64,000 nucleotides of DNA from Dyella halodurans (GTDB taxonomy: Bacteria; Pseudomonadota; Gammaproteobacteria; Xanthomonadales; Rhodanobacteraceae), in assembly GCF_026283925.1 (NCBI RefSeq), contig NZ_JAPDPF010000008.1, forward strand, positions 62,001 to 126,000, read 5' to 3'. Shown here one piece after another: positions 18,109 through 26,309 of this stretch (the first letter of the stretch is position 1; each line of letters begins with the position of its first letter). The notes beneath the pieces are model-generated. The model was given only the letters and a program-made list of their open reading frames with translations, searched no databases and was not told where the DNA came from. The position numbers and the translations under genes are program-made.

Positions 18109-18480
18109 ATGAAAAGAATAGCGTGGGTGGTCTTCCTCGCATCGAGCCTTTGTGGCTGCATGGCGACGACGGGAAACTTTCGGCCGTTGAACGAGCGCAG
18201 TCCCGCACGGCCACCGGATTGTGACGTCGCGGTATTCAAGGATCAGCCACCAGCCAGGCCCTACACGGCAATCTCACAACTGAACGTTCATCTCGAGAAG
18301 ACCTTCTTCGTGCCTTCTGACTTTTTATCGGCAAGAGGCGAGCTGAAAAAGCAGGCATGCCTATCGGGCGCCGACGCTGTCATCGACATCGAGGAGAAGC
18401 ACTCCAGCTACCTGGAGACGCGCATCTACAACCTGTCCGCAACCGGAATTCGCTTCCTCGATAAAACCACTGCACCGTAG
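18109..18480 (+). CDS. Small lipoprotein, unknown function
   Basis: A 123-residue protein with a short signal peptide and an LCGC lipobox (lipid Cys17). The mature part holds a beta-strand pattern (CDVAVFKDQPPARPYTAISQLNVHLEK) and the segment ACLSGADAVIDIEEKHSS, which resembles heavy-metal-binding or YdgH-like lipoprotein domains only in general pattern. It is probably co-transcribed with the preceding lipoprotein. Confidence 0.8.
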   Translation: MKRIAWVVFLASSLCGCMATTGNFRPLNERSPARPPDCDVAVFKDQPPARPYTAISQLNVHLEKTFFVPSDFLSARGELKKQACLSGADAVIDIEEKHSSYLETRIYNLSATGIRFLDKTTAP

Positions 18481-18588
18481 AGACATCGTCGACGAGGGCG
18501 CCAATCGGCGCTTCCGTTGCAGCGGAGAGCCCTGCGATTCTGCGAAAATGCGCATGCTCCTATCCAGCCAGGTCTGCGGGAGGCGCCG

Positions 18589-19236
18589 ATGTCACGCTTG
18601 CAGAATCGCTCAAGGCCCATGGCCGCCCTTGGCTTGCGCGCGCACAAGGGCGGTGCCGTGGTCGTCGGCGTCGCCCTGGACAAGGGCGAGCCTCGCGTCG
18701 TCGTCGCCACCCTAATCGACACCTGTATCGACGGCGATCGGCTTTCCTGTGAACCCTACCGCGTCGCAGCCGAGATGGCACGCGGGCCTCAGGGCGGGGC
18801 CAGCGCCGAGGCGGCGGCGGTCGTCGCAGAGGGGCGCAGGCGCCAAGAGCAACTGGCCATGACCGGTCTGCACGCGATCATCGCTCAGCTGGAGGCCGCG
18901 GGGTGCAAGCCGGCCGTCGCTGCCTTGCTCGTCAATCGTGCAGGTTGGGTCAGCGACCTCCTCGAGTACAGTCTGGCCTGGTCGGAGCACGTTCCGGTGG
19001 CCGAAGGCCTTGCCGTGCGCGACGCGCTTCGCTTCGCATGCCATCAATGCGCTATCGAGATGGCGGAGTTGGACGAGAAATCGCTGCCTGATCTCGCCAG
19101 CCGGACGCTCGGCATGCCATCGACGGAAATCGCTAGCCGACTGAAGGCGATGGGCGCGCCCATGGGGAAGCCCTGGCGGCAGGAGCAGAAGCTTGCCTGC
19201 CTGTCAGCCTGGATCGCGGTTACAAGCCAGTGCTGA
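18589..19236 (+). CDS. Conserved hypothetical, possible RNase H-like fold
   Basis: A 215-residue protein. ATG 18589 is chosen because GGGAGG lies 6 bases before it. The N-terminal GGAVVVGVALDKGEPRVVVATLIDTC is a hairpin of two beta strands, and LEAAGCKPAVAALLVNRAGW, then SEHVPVAEGLAVRDALRFACHQ follow in an alternating alpha/beta order. This pattern suggests an actin/RNase H-like fold (as in resolvase-like proteins), but the acidic catalytic residues cannot be assigned with confidence. No family name can be given. Confidence 0.6.
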   Translation: MSRLQNRSRPMAALGLRAHKGGAVVVGVALDKGEPRVVVATLIDTCIDGDRLSCEPYRVAAEMARGPQGGASAEAAAVVAEGRRRQEQLAMTGLHAIIAQLEAAGCKPAVAALLVNRAGWVSDLLEYSLAWSEHVPVAEGLAVRDALRFACHQCAIEMAELDEKSLPDLASRTLGMPSTEIASRLKAMGAPMGKPWRQEQKLACLSAWIAVTSQC

Positions 19237-19857
19237 TGCCAAGGCACGAGTCGATCCGTAGCGATGCGCAGATCGAGCGCTTTCGGGGCGGCTGGACCAG
19301 CACGGCCAATCGCCGGGAAAATCCAAATCAAGATGGCGATGGCTGAGAGAGATGCTCTTTTCGCCCGTCGCTGGTGGAACACAGGGATGCGCGGTCCTGC
19401 CATGCCTCTAATGCGAGCGTTTACTTGGTGGCCGTACGTCAATAATGGCGTTGACTGAAAAGCGGCCATTTAAAAGCGCTCCCCCAACCTTGGCGCCGCG
19501 TTTCCGTTGGGGCGGGCATATTCCTGCCTAAGTTGCCCATTCCCAATCCCGCCAGGACGGGCAGGGGCCGTCCAGTCAGAAAACAGACGCGGCCACCGCG
19601 CAACGCAAACGTTGCCGGATAGGAATATTCCGAAATAGTCGTTCCAAACCCTTTCGCGATTTGCCTCGCCTTTCGCTAGCCGCGAAGGTTAATGCGGCCT
19701 GTGGTCGCGCGAATCGCGGCGGGCCAGAAAGTAGATATATCAATAGGACTTCCGACCTATTTTCGTTGATGCGCCGCAGCGTGTCGCTGGTCGATTAATC
19801 CGTTACGTTTTGGAGGGTAATACTCGTTGTTATCAGGTTGCTTATGTAACGGTCCCT
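19237..19857. promoter_or_regulatory. Long upstream region of XylR-like gene
   Basis: About 620 bases without a convincing gene. It contains a 10-bp palindrome GGAATATTCC (19622-19631), AT-rich stretches near 19720-19745 and the candidate operator at 19742-19761. It probably holds the regulator promoter and leader. Short frames on both strands look like chance. Confidence 0.55.
19742..19761. promoter_or_regulatory. Candidate xyloglucan-locus operator, site 1
   Basis: The sequence AATAGGACTTCCGACCTATT is an inverted repeat of AATAGG and CCTATT with an 8-base spacer, about 97 bases upstream of the XylR-like start. The same half-sites with the same spacing occur before the TonB receptor (29551-29570). 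A shared regulator is inferred. Confidence 0.5.
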
Positions 19858-21027
19858 ATGTCACCACATCGCATCGCACTGCTCTTCAATGCCAACAAGG
19901 TTTATGACCGACAGGTCATCGCCGGTATCGGGCAATACATCACGTGCACCCGCGTGAAGTGGGACCTGTTCATGGAAGAGGACTTCCGCAGCCGCACGGT
20001 CGGCATTCGCCAGTGGCGTGGGGACGGCATCATTGCCGATTTCGACGATCCGATGGTGGCCGAGGCAGCGTCTGCCCTGTCCATTCCCGTGGTGGCCGTA
20101 GGTGGCTCGTACGCCGACGAATCGCATTATCCGGCCGGCATTCCCTACGTCGCCACCGACAATCAGAAGCTGGTGCAACTGGCCTACGATCAACTGATCG
20201 AGCACGGCCTGCAGCGCTTCGCCTTCTTCGGCAAACCGCCTTCGCCGGACAACCGTTGGGCGCACGAACGGGAGATGTGGTTCCGTCGCCTCGCCGCTGC
20301 GGACGGCCTGGAAGGCTTTGTCTACCACGGCTCCCCGACCAGCGCCGGCGGCTGGGGCCGGGCCCAGGAAGAGGTCGCCGAATGGGTGGGATCGCTGCCC
20401 AAGCCGATCGGTATCATCGCCGCCACCGATGCCCGCGCGCGGCAGCTGCTACAGGCCTGCATCGTGGCCGACGTGCCGGTGCCGGAGCAGGTAGCCATCG
20501 TCGGCATCGACAATGATCCCATCGTGCAGATGCTCAGCTGCATCCGGCTCAGCTCGGTGATCCAGGGCGCGGAAGAAATGGGGCGCACCGCGGCGCAATT
20601 GCTGCACCAGATGCTGCATGGCGGCGACTACTCCGCCACCCGCGTGCTGGTGCCGCCGGCGGGCATCAATGTGCAGGCCAGCAGCCAGTACCAGTGCATT
20701 CGTAGCCCGCACGTGATGCGCGCGCGGCACTACATCCGTCAATACGCCTGCATGGGCATCAAGACCGAACAAGTGGCCTGCTATGCCGGTATTTCGCGCA
20801 CCTCGCTGGAGGAACACTTCAAGCGGGAGCTGAAGAAGTCCGTGCACCAGGTCATCCTGGACCACAAGCTGGAAACCGCGCGGCACATGCTGGCCAATCC
20901 GTTGGTTTCACTGTCCGATGTGGCGGTGCGCAGCGGGTTTACCTCGTTGCAGTACATGTACGCGGTGTTCCGCCGCGAGTTCAACTGCACGCCGAAGCAG
21001 TATCTGGAACAGTTGCGGGCGTCGTGA
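19858..21027 (+). CDS. XylR-like regulator (LacI-type sensor plus AraC HTH)
   Basis: A 389-residue protein; the ATG at 19858 gives MSPHRIALLFNANKVYDRQVIAGI, the usual start of the XylR family. Residues 1-275 form a periplasmic-binding-like sugar sensor (RWRGDGIIADFDDP-like segment, IIAATDARARQLLQACI, VAIVGIDNDPI). Residues 285-388 form an AraC-type double helix-turn-helix ending VRSGFTSLQYMYAVFRREFNCTPKQYLEQLR. The length matches E. coli XylR (about 390). It stands next to a GH3/GH74/TonB receptor cluster, so it is the likely sugar-responsive activator of those genes. The sugar may be xylose or a xyloglucan fragment. Confidence 0.88.
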   Translation: MSPHRIALLFNANKVYDRQVIAGIGQYITCTRVKWDLFMEEDFRSRTVGIRQWRGDGIIADFDDPMVAEAASALSIPVVAVGGSYADESHYPAGIPYVATDNQKLVQLAYDQLIEHGLQRFAFFGKPPSPDNRWAHEREMWFRRLAAADGLEGFVYHGSPTSAGGWGRAQEEVAEWVGSLPKPIGIIAATDARARQLLQACIVADVPVPEQVAIVGIDNDPIVQMLSCIRLSSVIQGAEEMGRTAAQLLHQMLHGGDYSATRVLVPPAGINVQASSQYQCIRSPHVMRARHYIRQYACMGIKTEQVACYAGISRTSLEEHFKRELKKSVHQVILDHKLETARHMLANPLVSLSDVAVRSGFTSLQYMYAVFRREFNCTPKQYLEQLRAS

Positions 21028-21040
21028 AACACGTGCGCCT

Positions 21041-21065
21041 GGGCGAGCCAGTGGCTGGCCCGCCC
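21041..21065. terminator. Hairpin between convergent XylR-like and GH3 genes
   Basis: GGGC-GA-GCCAG, loop, CTGGC-C-GCCC forms a strong GC stem between two convergent stop codons. It has no T-run, so it is probably a bidirectional or transcript-stabilising hairpin rather than a classical terminator. Confidence 0.4.
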
Positions 21066-21082
21066 CGCGTTCCAATCTCAAG

Positions 21083-23605
21083 TCATGGTGCCAGCGACAG
21101 CTCCGCTGTCAGCGGGGTGTTGTCCGAGGCATCGCCTACGTAGAGCTTGAAGCTGCCCGGGTCGATCTTCCACGCGTGCGTCGCCACGTCGTAATACGCG
21201 AACGAGCGTCGATCGAGCTTCAGCGTGACATGCTGGGTGCCGCCAGGTGCCAGCCGCACTTTCTGGAAAGCCTTCAGTTCGCGCGCCGGCCGCGCCACCC
21301 TGGCGGACGGGTCGCCCACGTACAACTGCGCGACATCGGCGGCCTCGAGCTGGCCGGTGTTGGTGAGGTCGAACGCCACGCTGACGTTGTCCTGCGCGTC
21401 CGGCTTGCCCACGCTGAGGTGGGAAAAGGCGAAGCTGCTATACGAGAGGCCATGGCCGAAGGCGAACAGCGGCTGTGTCTGCTCCGGATGACTGGTGTAC
21501 CACCGGTAGCCGAGGAATACGCCTTCGCGATACGTCACGTCGAAGGGCTGGCCGAACGTGAAGGACGCGGGTTCGTACGTGGCGTGCGCGGGATTGTTCG
21601 CGACATCGTGCTCGAAGCTGATCGGCAGCTTGCCTTCCGGCGAATGCTGGCCGAACAGCACCTGGGCGATCGCGGTGCCGCCCTCCTGGCCTGGGTACCA
21701 GGTCTGCAGCAGGGCAGGGACGTGGTCCAGCCAGCGTTCGGTCGAATAGCCGCCGCCGGATGTCACCGTCACCACGGTTTTCGGATTGGCGGCCGCCACC
21801 GCGTCGATGAGCGCTTCCTGGCCCCACGGCAAATCGTAGCTGCGATCGAAGGCTTCACTCTCCGAAGTGGGATCGAAGCCAACGGCAACGATGGCTGCAT
21901 CGGCCTGCTTCGCCATGCTTCTTGCGTCGGCTGAAATCAGCTCGTCGACGGCGACCACGCCGAATCCCATGCGGCTGTAATCGACGTCGGGCTTGTAGTC
22001 GAGGCGGATCGTCACGGGCTGGTTGGCGTGCAGTGCCAGCGTGGTATAGCGCGGTGCCTGACCTTCGCGATGCGGCTGCTCGATGGCCGGCTTGCCGTTG
22101 ACGTAGAGCGTGTAGGTATCCTCGCTGGCCGCGGCGGTGAGGAACAGGTACTTGCCATCGTGCGTCGGCGTGAAGTGGCCGCTCCAGCGAATGCTCTGGC
22201 GCTGCTTGGCCGGGCTGGTCCACAGCTCCGACTTCCACTGGTCCACGTGTGCATCGATGCTGCTGACCGGCGTGCCGGCGAACGCGTTGTTGGCGAACAC
22301 CTCCTTGCGCAGGCCGGCTTCGCCCTGCGGGCCGGTGAAGTGGCCCTGCTTGAACACGTCCATCGGCGCGGGCAAGCCGCGGGTGTACAGCACCGTGACC
22401 TTGTCGCCCAGCAGCTGCCGGATGCCATCGAGGATGCTTTGTGCATGGAACGTGTCCACGTGCGAGCTGCCGCCCGCGCTGGCAATGGCCGGCGCGGCAT
22501 CGGGCCCGATCACCGCGACGGTCTTGACGGTGGCGGCGTCGAGCGGCAGCACATGGCGCTCGTTTTTCAGCAGCGTGAGGCTTTCCAGCGCTCCCTGCAG
22601 CGCGACCTTGGCGTTCTCGCTGCTGTCTGCCGGCAAAGTGGAGATGGTCTGGTCGCGATCAAGAAAGCCGAAGCGCACGGCCGTGCGCAGGATGCGGCGG
22701 ATCTTGTCGTCGAGTTCGGCTTGCGCCAGCGTCCCGTCCTTGAGACCGGCCGTGATCAGGCCGGCATTCATGAATTCGGCATTGGGCATTTCCAGGTCCA
22801 GCCCGGCCTTGAACGCCTTCGTTCCATCGTGCACCGCGCCCCAGTCGGACATCAGCAGGCCATCGAAGCCCCATTGCCGCTTCAGGATATCGGTGAGCAG
22901 CGGCTGGCTTTCGGAGGTGTAGTCATGATTGAGCAGGTTGTAGCTGCTCATCACGGCGCCGACGTGGCCTTGCCGCACGGCCATCTCGAACGCCGGCAGG
23001 TAGATCTCGTGCAAGCTGCGTTCGTCGATCAGGCTGTCGACGTGGCGGCGGTCGTATTCGGAGTTGTTGGCCGCGTAGTGCTTGACGGTCGCGACCACGC
23101 CCTGGCTCTGGATGCCGTCGATGAGGCCGACGGCGGTGTTGCCGGACAGCCACGGATCCTCGCCAAAATATTCCATGTTGCGGCCGTTGAGCGGCGAGCG
23201 ATACATGTTCACGCCGGGGCCAAGAATGAAGTGCACGCCGCGGGCTCGTGCATCGCGGCCCATGGCCTCACCCACGCGCTCAGCCAGCGCCGGGTCCCAC
23301 GCTGCGGCCAGGCCGATGCCGGCGGCATAGGCGGTGGATGGACCAAACACGCGCACGCCATACGGACCATCAGACATCTTCAGCGGCGGCAGCCCGATGC
23401 CTGGCTGGGCGATGGTGTAGAAATTGTCCTTGCCGCCGAGCAGCTGCAGCTTCTGTTCGAGCGAGAGTTTCGCCAGCAGGTCATCCACCCGGTGTTCGAT
23501 GGCAGCGTTGTCCGGTGCCGGAGTTACACCTGCGTAGGCGAGCGGCTGCACGAGCAGCGCAAGGCTCAACGACAACAGGGCGGGTTTCAGCCAGGACTTG
23601 CGCAT
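21083..23605 (-). CDS. GH3 beta-glycosidase with PA14 and FnIII-like domains, exported
   Basis: An 840-residue enzyme; the start at 23605 follows a GAAAGG site and gives a clear signal peptide (LLSLSLALLVQPLAYAG). The GH3 catalytic region has SDGPYGVR, the conserved ATVKHYAANN (Lys-His pair) and the nucleophile Asp254 in LLMSDWGAVH. A PA14-like insert (SIRWSGHFTPTHDGKYLFLTAA) sits in the second domain, as in many beta-glucosidases, and an FnIII-like domain closes the protein (AFDLTNTGQLEAADVAQLYV). It removes terminal glucose or xylose from oligosaccharides in the periplasm. It lies with GH74 and TonB receptor genes on the same strand. Confidence 0.92.
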   Translation of the reverse strand: MRKSWLKPALLSLSLALLVQPLAYAGVTPAPDNAAIEHRVDDLLAKLSLEQKLQLLGGKDNFYTIAQPGIGLPPLKMSDGPYGVRVFGPSTAYAAGIGLAAAWDPALAERVGEAMGRDARARGVHFILGPGVNMYRSPLNGRNMEYFGEDPWLSGNTAVGLIDGIQSQGVVATVKHYAANNSEYDRRHVDSLIDERSLHEIYLPAFEMAVRQGHVGAVMSSYNLLNHDYTSESQPLLTDILKRQWGFDGLLMSDWGAVHDGTKAFKAGLDLEMPNAEFMNAGLITAGLKDGTLAQAELDDKIRRILRTAVRFGFLDRDQTISTLPADSSENAKVALQGALESLTLLKNERHVLPLDAATVKTVAVIGPDAAPAIASAGGSSHVDTFHAQSILDGIRQLLGDKVTVLYTRGLPAPMDVFKQGHFTGPQGEAGLRKEVFANNAFAGTPVSSIDAHVDQWKSELWTSPAKQRQSIRWSGHFTPTHDGKYLFLTAAASEDTYTLYVNGKPAIEQPHREGQAPRYTTLALHANQPVTIRLDYKPDVDYSRMGFGVVAVDELISADARSMAKQADAAIVAVGFDPTSESEAFDRSYDLPWGQEALIDAVAAANPKTVVTVTSGGGYSTERWLDHVPALLQTWYPGQEGGTAIAQVLFGQHSPEGKLPISFEHDVANNPAHATYEPASFTFGQPFDVTYREGVFLGYRWYTSHPEQTQPLFAFGHGLSYSSFAFSHLSVGKPDAQDNVSVAFDLTNTGQLEAADVAQLYVGDPSARVARPARELKAFQKVRLAPGGTQHVTLKLDRRSFAYYDVATHAWKIDPGSFKLYVGDASDNTPLTAELSLAP

Positions 23606-24065
23606 GGAATGCCTTTCAATGAGGGGTGGAAGGTGGTGCTGTCTTGTTCGAACATGCTGAAGAGCGGCTGCCACGATTACGTGGTTAAGGCATTGCGGCT
23701 ACCGATGCCTGGCCCCTCACTTACATTCCCGCTCCCACAGCGTCATCCCCATGGCCTCATCGTCAGCTCCATGGCCTCACACTCATCCGAATTGCCTCAC
23801 CGTCATCCCCGCGAAAGCGGGGATCCAGTGCCTTTGGCTTTTCGTTCAAACAGGCGCAAGAGCGAAAGTCGCTGGATGACTCGCTGCGCTCGCCCCTTTG
23901 GGGCCGCCCTACGGGCGTTCTGCGCGCTGCGCGCTTGTCCCGCTTTCGCGGGGATGACGGTGAGGGAGCCGGGATGACCGTGAGGGAGCCAGGATGACGG
24001 TGAGGGAACGGGATGACGACTCTTGAAGGGGACCGCAGACAACTGACGCTTGCGGTCTCACGCTC
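23606..24065. other. Non-coding gap filled by repeat element
   Basis: 460 bases between GH74 and GH3. Most of it (23741-24020) is the repeat element listed separately; the rest next to the GH3 start may hold a promoter. No gene is seen. Confidence 0.6.
23741..24020. repeat. REP-like paired palindrome with tandem 20-bp ends
   Basis: The core is an arm at 23801-23828 (CGTCATCCCCGCGAAAGCGG and on) and its inverted partner ending at 23958. On the left are three 20-bp units (23741-23760, 23761-23780, 23781-23800) of the type CGTCATCCCCATGGCCTCAC. On the right are three 20-bp units (23951-23970, 23971-23990, 23991-24010) of the type GGGATGACGGTGAGGGAGCC, which is the inverted complement of the left type. 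The whole element is thus nearly mirror-symmetric. Confidence 0.85.
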
Positions 24066-26309
24066 TCACGGTCTCCCGCCTTCGACTGGATCGCCGTAAA
24101 TGACACCGCGACCGCTGGTGCCGAAATAAACCCGGCCAAAGAATCGTGGATCGCCGGTGATCATGCTTATCTCGCCATAGCGGTGGGCGTCGTCGTCGAT
24201 GCGTTGCCAGTGCTGTCCGCCATCGATGGAACGGAAGATGCCCTGCTCGCCATCGCGCTTGCCGGCCGCATACAGCGTGGCCTGCGTTTGACCGGGCGCC
24301 GGCTTGCCAAAACCTAGGACGTCCACGCTGCCCAGCTGGCGAGCGCTGTTCAGCCGCGCGCCGGCCTCATTGCCGAGCACCAGTCCCTCGTGGCTGGACA
24401 CATACAGCTGGCCGGCGGCATCGGGCGAGGCTTGCAGGTGCAGATGCGTGGCCGCGCTGGCGAACGCGCCGAGGTCGCCCTGGATCGGCTGAAAGTGCGC
24501 GCCGCCATCGTGGCTGGCGAATAGTGCCTTGCGCTCGGCATCGACGGCGTAGAAGCGTTGCGGGTCGAGGCGATCAGCGACCACGCGCAGATGGCCCTCC
24601 AAGCCTTCAATCACCTGCCAGTGCTGGCCGAAGTCGTTGGTGACATAGCCGTGGCTCGCTTCGCGCGGGAACCACAGCACGTGTCCCGCGTCCGCCGCGA
24701 TGGCGATGCTGCCGCCGCCGACACCTTCCATGTTGGCGGGTTCGCTGGCGAAGGTCTGCCAGTGGCTGCCGCCGTCGGTGGAATAGGCCGCGCGGACGGT
24801 CGGGGTAAACGGCTTGCGCAGCCAGCCGCTGCGTACGATCACATCGGGCTTGCCGCCCGCGAAGTCCACGTCGTCGGCATCCGTGTAGCGCGGCGGCGAG
24901 GCGAATTGCGGGGACGCCACGTCGAGATCGTCATGGCGGTACCCGTCCAGGTCATACATCACGCTGATCAGATGGGCGCCGGTGGAGGGGCTGATGATGG
25001 CCTTGGGGACGATCTCCTCCAGACCTTGGTCGAGGAACTGCCAGTGCACCGTGCCGCCATGGTCGAGCTGGCCCAGGTCGTTGGTTGCCCATACGCCGTA
25101 GCCGGTGACGAACCATGCGCGATCGGCATCATGCGGGTCGATGGCGATCGAGGCAATCCAGTGCGGCGTGTGTTCCGGCAGCCACACTGGATGCTCGGTA
25201 TCGAACTGCGAGTGCGCGAACACTTCCTGCCAATGCTGGCCGCCGTCGGTGCTGCGGAACAGCAGGTCCTTGGGCGTGTAATGCGCGAAGGTGGAGGTCA
25301 TCAGCACTTGCGGGTTGCTGGCATCCACTGCGATGCCGTCCCAGCCATAACCACTGGGGTGGCCGGCCTTGCGCGGCAGTGGCGTGATGTCGAGCCACTT
25401 GCCGTTCGCCGGGGTGAATTTCCACACCGCGCCGTCGTGCACGCTGTCCGGGCCGGGCTCGTCGCCGTAGGTGAGGTAATAGGCGCCATCGCCGGCGCGC
25501 AGCATGTGATGCGGGCGCAGGCCCGCGGGCTGACCTTCGACGGCGCTCCAGCTCTGGCCGCCGTCGTTGGAGTGATAAAGGCTGGTGTCCTGGGTGGAAA
25601 CACCGGCGTACAGGCTGCGGCTGGGATGCCCGGGCGTGCCGCTGGTGGGATCAAACACGACGAACACGATGCCGACCGGCTGCGTGCGCGAGCCGTGGGC
25701 CGCGTTGGTGCTGGCGCTGGTGGCGACAGACGGGAAGCCGTCGACCTTCGTCCAATGCGCGCCATGGTCCGCGCTGCGCCACAGGCCGGCGGTGCGCGAA
25801 CCGAGGAACAGAATGCGACCGTCGTTGGGATCGACCGCGAGGCGTTCGCCATTGTTGCGGCCTTGCTCGTTGCCGCCCATCGGGAACGGCAGGTCGCTGC
25901 GCTTGAAATGGGCGCCGCGATCGTTGGAAATCAGTACCGCGCCGTTGCCGGCGCCAGGGTGGGTATAAGTGCCGGTCAGCAGGTAGAGGCGCTTGGCGTC
26001 GCGCGGATCGACGGCGAGGCTGTCCACGCCGTAGAGATTGTTGTCGGCAGCGGCTAGCCAGTCCTGCAGTGGCGTCCACTGCGCACTTCCCTGGTCCCAG
26101 CGATAGGCGCCGCCGACATCGGTACGCGCGTAGAGCAGGCCATCGGCGGCGGGATGGTAAAGCAGGCCGCTGACGAAGCCGCCGCCGCCCATGCGTACGT
26201 TGGCGTAGCGGTATGAAACGGCATCGCCGCTTGCATGCGCAAGCATGCAAGCGGCGATGAGCAGAGAGGCAAGCATCCAGTGGCTTGCCTTTTTGGCCTT
26301 AACGAGCAT
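24066..26309 (-). CDS. GH74 xyloglucanase-like glycoside hydrolase
   Basis: A 747-residue enzyme. The ATG at 26307-26309 overlaps the TonB receptor stop (TAATG), which fixes the start. A signal sequence (MLASLLIAACMLAHASG) has either a normal cleavage site or a lipobox at LIAAC. The body is two seven-bladed propellers of BNR/sialidase-like repeats (DRGAHFKRSD, DHGAHWTKVD, DGGQSWSAVE, DGGQHWQEVF). The segment ARTDVGGAYRW (Asp64) is the GH74 catalytic-base region. GH74 enzymes cut the xyloglucan backbone. It is translationally coupled to the receptor. Confidence 0.9.
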   Translation of the reverse strand: MLVKAKKASHWMLASLLIAACMLAHASGDAVSYRYANVRMGGGGFVSGLLYHPAADGLLYARTDVGGAYRWDQGSAQWTPLQDWLAAADNNLYGVDSLAVDPRDAKRLYLLTGTYTHPGAGNGAVLISNDRGAHFKRSDLPFPMGGNEQGRNNGERLAVDPNDGRILFLGSRTAGLWRSADHGAHWTKVDGFPSVATSASTNAAHGSRTQPVGIVFVVFDPTSGTPGHPSRSLYAGVSTQDTSLYHSNDGGQSWSAVEGQPAGLRPHHMLRAGDGAYYLTYGDEPGPDSVHDGAVWKFTPANGKWLDITPLPRKAGHPSGYGWDGIAVDASNPQVLMTSTFAHYTPKDLLFRSTDGGQHWQEVFAHSQFDTEHPVWLPEHTPHWIASIAIDPHDADRAWFVTGYGVWATNDLGQLDHGGTVHWQFLDQGLEEIVPKAIISPSTGAHLISVMYDLDGYRHDDLDVASPQFASPPRYTDADDVDFAGGKPDVIVRSGWLRKPFTPTVRAAYSTDGGSHWQTFASEPANMEGVGGGSIAIAADAGHVLWFPREASHGYVTNDFGQHWQVIEGLEGHLRVVADRLDPQRFYAVDAERKALFASHDGGAHFQPIQGDLGAFASAATHLHLQASPDAAGQLYVSSHEGLVLGNEAGARLNSARQLGSVDVLGFGKPAPGQTQATLYAAGKRDGEQGIFRSIDGGQHWQRIDDDAHRYGEISMITGDPRFFGRVYFGTSGRGVIYGDPVEGGRP

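Noticed and set aside
19044-19469. Minus-strand frame of 141 codons after the conserved hypothetical gene
   Set aside because: It overlaps the coding region of 18589-19236 in antisense and its remainder has no protein-like pattern.
22028-23977. Long plus-strand frame (649 codons) opposite the GH3 gene
   Set aside because: It is antisense to a clear GH3 enzyme, has no family motif and no start with a ribosome site; such frames are usual in GC-rich DNA.
23741-24020. Tandem 20-bp units as CRISPR repeats
   Set aside because: There are no spacers, the unit types are mirror images on the two sides, and there are no cas genes.
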